Shown here: in pieces, positions 62,877-64,000 of the stretch
Layout of the letters: the number at the start of each line of letters is the position of its first letter
How positions within the stretch are numbered: position 1 is the stretch's first letter
Source of the DNA: Yersinia frederiksenii ATCC 33641
Lineage (GTDB): Bacteria > Pseudomonadota > Gammaproteobacteria > Enterobacterales > Enterobacteriaceae
Length of the DNA stretch: 64,000 nt
Direction: 5' to 3'
Assembly: GCF_000754805.1 (NCBI RefSeq)
Contig: NZ_KN150731.1
Location: 2,219,886-2,283,885, forward strand
Translations under genes and position numbers: made by a program
Notes under the pieces: generated by a model
Told to the model about the DNA's origin: nothing
What the model saw: the letters and a program-made list of their open reading frames with translations, nothing else
Database searches by the model: none

Positions 62877-64000
62877 TTAGGTATGACTAAAACTATTCTG
62901 GCTAGCCTCGCCGCCAAGGGATGGATGTTCACTGAGGTATTTCAGTGATGATTTAAAATCGTCTAATAACAGTGCGGCAAAGTCCATTTCGAATCCACGA
63001 CGGCACATAATGCGCATAACCACCACATCGGACATGCCACCACTCAGGGTAAATGCCGGGACTTGCCAGCCACGTAGTCTTAAACGTTCAGAAAGGTCAT
63101 AGAGGGTATAGCCCGTTTTTGCGCCCTCTTTAACACGGAAACATATTGCAGGAATTCCCTCATAGGGGCCGCCACTACAATAAAACTCATATGGCCCCAG
63201 CGGAGCAATTTCTTTTGCCAGAAATTCCGCCACTTGATAACAGGCACTTTGTACCTTGGTATAACCTTCACGGCCTAGGCGAATAAATTCGTAATATTGG
63301 GAGATAACCTGCCCCGCCGGACGCGAGAAGTTAATAGCAAAGGTGCCGACCTGGCCGCCGAGATAATCAACATTAAATATCAATTCTTCAGGCAAAGCCG
63401 CAGCATCACGCCAAATAACCCAACCGCAACCTAAGGGGGCTAAACCGAATTTGTGTCCAGACGAACTGATTGATTTCACACGTGGTAAACGGAAATCCCA
63501 CTCGATATCAGGCGCAACAAAGGGGGCTAAGAAGCCGCCACTCGCCGCATCGATATGCATATCGATATCAAGGCCTTTTTCTTTGTGCAACTTATCCAAT
63601 GCATCATGCAGCGGTTTAGGGAACTCATAGTTGCCGGTATAAGTCACACCGAAAGTGGGCACTACGCCAATAGTGTTTTCGTCACAGGCATCCACCATAC
63701 GCTGCGGATCCATAAATAATTGCCCTGGAGCCATTGGGATTTCGCGCATTTCTACATCCCAGTAACGAGCAAATTTATGCCAACAGACTTGTACCGGTCC
63801 ACAGACAAAATTAGGCTTATTTGTCGGTTTTCCCGCCGCTTCCATTTTCTTGCGCCAGCGCCATTTCATGGCCATGCCGCCCAGCATGCAAGCTTCAGAA
63901 GAACCTATGGTATTCGTTCCAACTCCTCGTCCATCCTTTGACTTAGGTGCATTCCAGAGATCCGCCATCATGTTTACGCAGCGCAAATCTATCGCCGCCG
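62877..64000 (-). CDS. gadB: Glutamate decarboxylase, N terminus outside window
   Basis: PLP decarboxylase that uses a proton to make GABA from glutamate. The C-terminal about 374 residues are present; the frame stays open through the last base ([11 protein letters not shown]...), so the gene continues past 64000. The PLP lysine is in [15 protein letters not shown], the DAASGGF motif upstream is intact, and it ends ASQNSFSHT, keeping the C-terminal His that closes the active site at neutral pH in E. coli GadB. Very similar to E. coli GadA/B over the visible part. Confidence 0.96.
   Translation of the reverse strand, partial: AAIDLRCVNMMADLWNAPKSKDGRGVGTNTIGSSEACMLGGMAMKWRWRKKMEAAGKPTNKPNFVCGPVQVCWHKFARYWDVEMREIPMAPGQLFMDPQRMVDACDENTIGVVPTFGVTYTGNYEFPKPLHDALDKLHKEKGLDIDMHIDAASGGFLAPFVAPDIEWDFRLPRVKSISSSGHKFGLAPLGCGWVIWRDAAALPEELIFNVDYLGGQVGTFAINFSRPAGQVISQYYEFIRLGREGYTKVQSACYQVAEFLAKEIAPLGPYEFYCSGGPYEGIPAICFRVKEGAKTGYTLYDLSERLRLRGWQVPAFTLSGGMSDVVVMRIMCRRGFEMDFAALLLDDFKSSLKYLSEHPSLGGEASQNSFSHT

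Overview
The window comes from a Yersinia chromosome, probably the enterocolitica-like group rather than pestis/pseudotuberculosis. Three things point there. The housekeeping gene order follows the Enterobacterales block seen in E. coli (exbBD-metC-yghB-yqhCD-dkgA, ftsP-plsC-parC, parE-yqiA-cpdA-yqiB-nudF / tolC-ygiBC, ribB-ubiK, hldE-glnE-ygiF-ygiM-cca-bacA-folB/plsY, tsaD/rpsU-dnaG-rpoD-tRNA). The intergenic spaces carry ERIC elements and other small palindromic repeats of the kind common in Yersinia. The block is also flanked by a Tad locus and accessory metabolic genes. The genus is recalled from family knowledge and not tested by any search.

Layout. 1-5.1 kb: the distal half of a strongly AT-rich Tad (tight adherence) pilus locus, tadB-C-D-E-F-G, with overlapping genes. 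5.1-12.4 kb: a Fur-box-preceded exbBD pair, metC, a DedA protein, and the yqhC/yqhD/dkgA aldehyde-reductase group. 12.4-24.5 kb: ygiQ, ftsP, plsC, both topoisomerase IV genes, mdaB-ygiN and a LysR gene directly behind parE; a decayed agaC fragment and an unexplained structured intergenic element lie here. 24.6-31.3 kb: the nudF-to-parE operon divergent from tolC-ygiB-ygiC. 31.6-41.4 kb: ygiD, ribB with its FMN riboswitch, ubiK, a yjeH-type exporter, hldE, glnE, ygiF; two ERIC copies each end exactly at a stop codon. 41.6-51.8 kb: ygiM, cca, bacA, folB/plsY, tsaD, the rpsU-dnaG-rpoD macromolecular synthesis operon and a tRNA-Ile(CAU).

Immediately after that tRNA the conserved order stops and an accessory region runs to the window edge. 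It holds (a) namZ-like, OmpG-like porin and secreted nagZ-like genes in one apparent operon, and (b) murR facing murQ-murP. Together these could make a complete peptidoglycan-scavenging route: an outer-membrane channel, two exported exo-glycosidases that release GlcNAc and MurNAc, the MurNAc PTS, the MurNAc-6-P etherase and the MurNAc-6-P-responsive repressor. It resembles the Bacillus subtilis murQ-murR-murP-nagZ-namZ set rebuilt for a Gram-negative envelope. CRP-like palindromes precede both outward transcription units. Next to it, converging on a shared terminator, lies gadB-gadC-glsA, a glutamate/glutamine-dependent acid-resistance operon; gadB runs off the right edge.

The most interesting system is the MurNAc/peptidoglycan cluster at 51.9-60.1 kb. 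Secondary points are the structured element at 14.86-15.15 kb, the ERIC-at-stop-codon pattern, and the Tad pseudopilin cassette with its non-canonical TadG.
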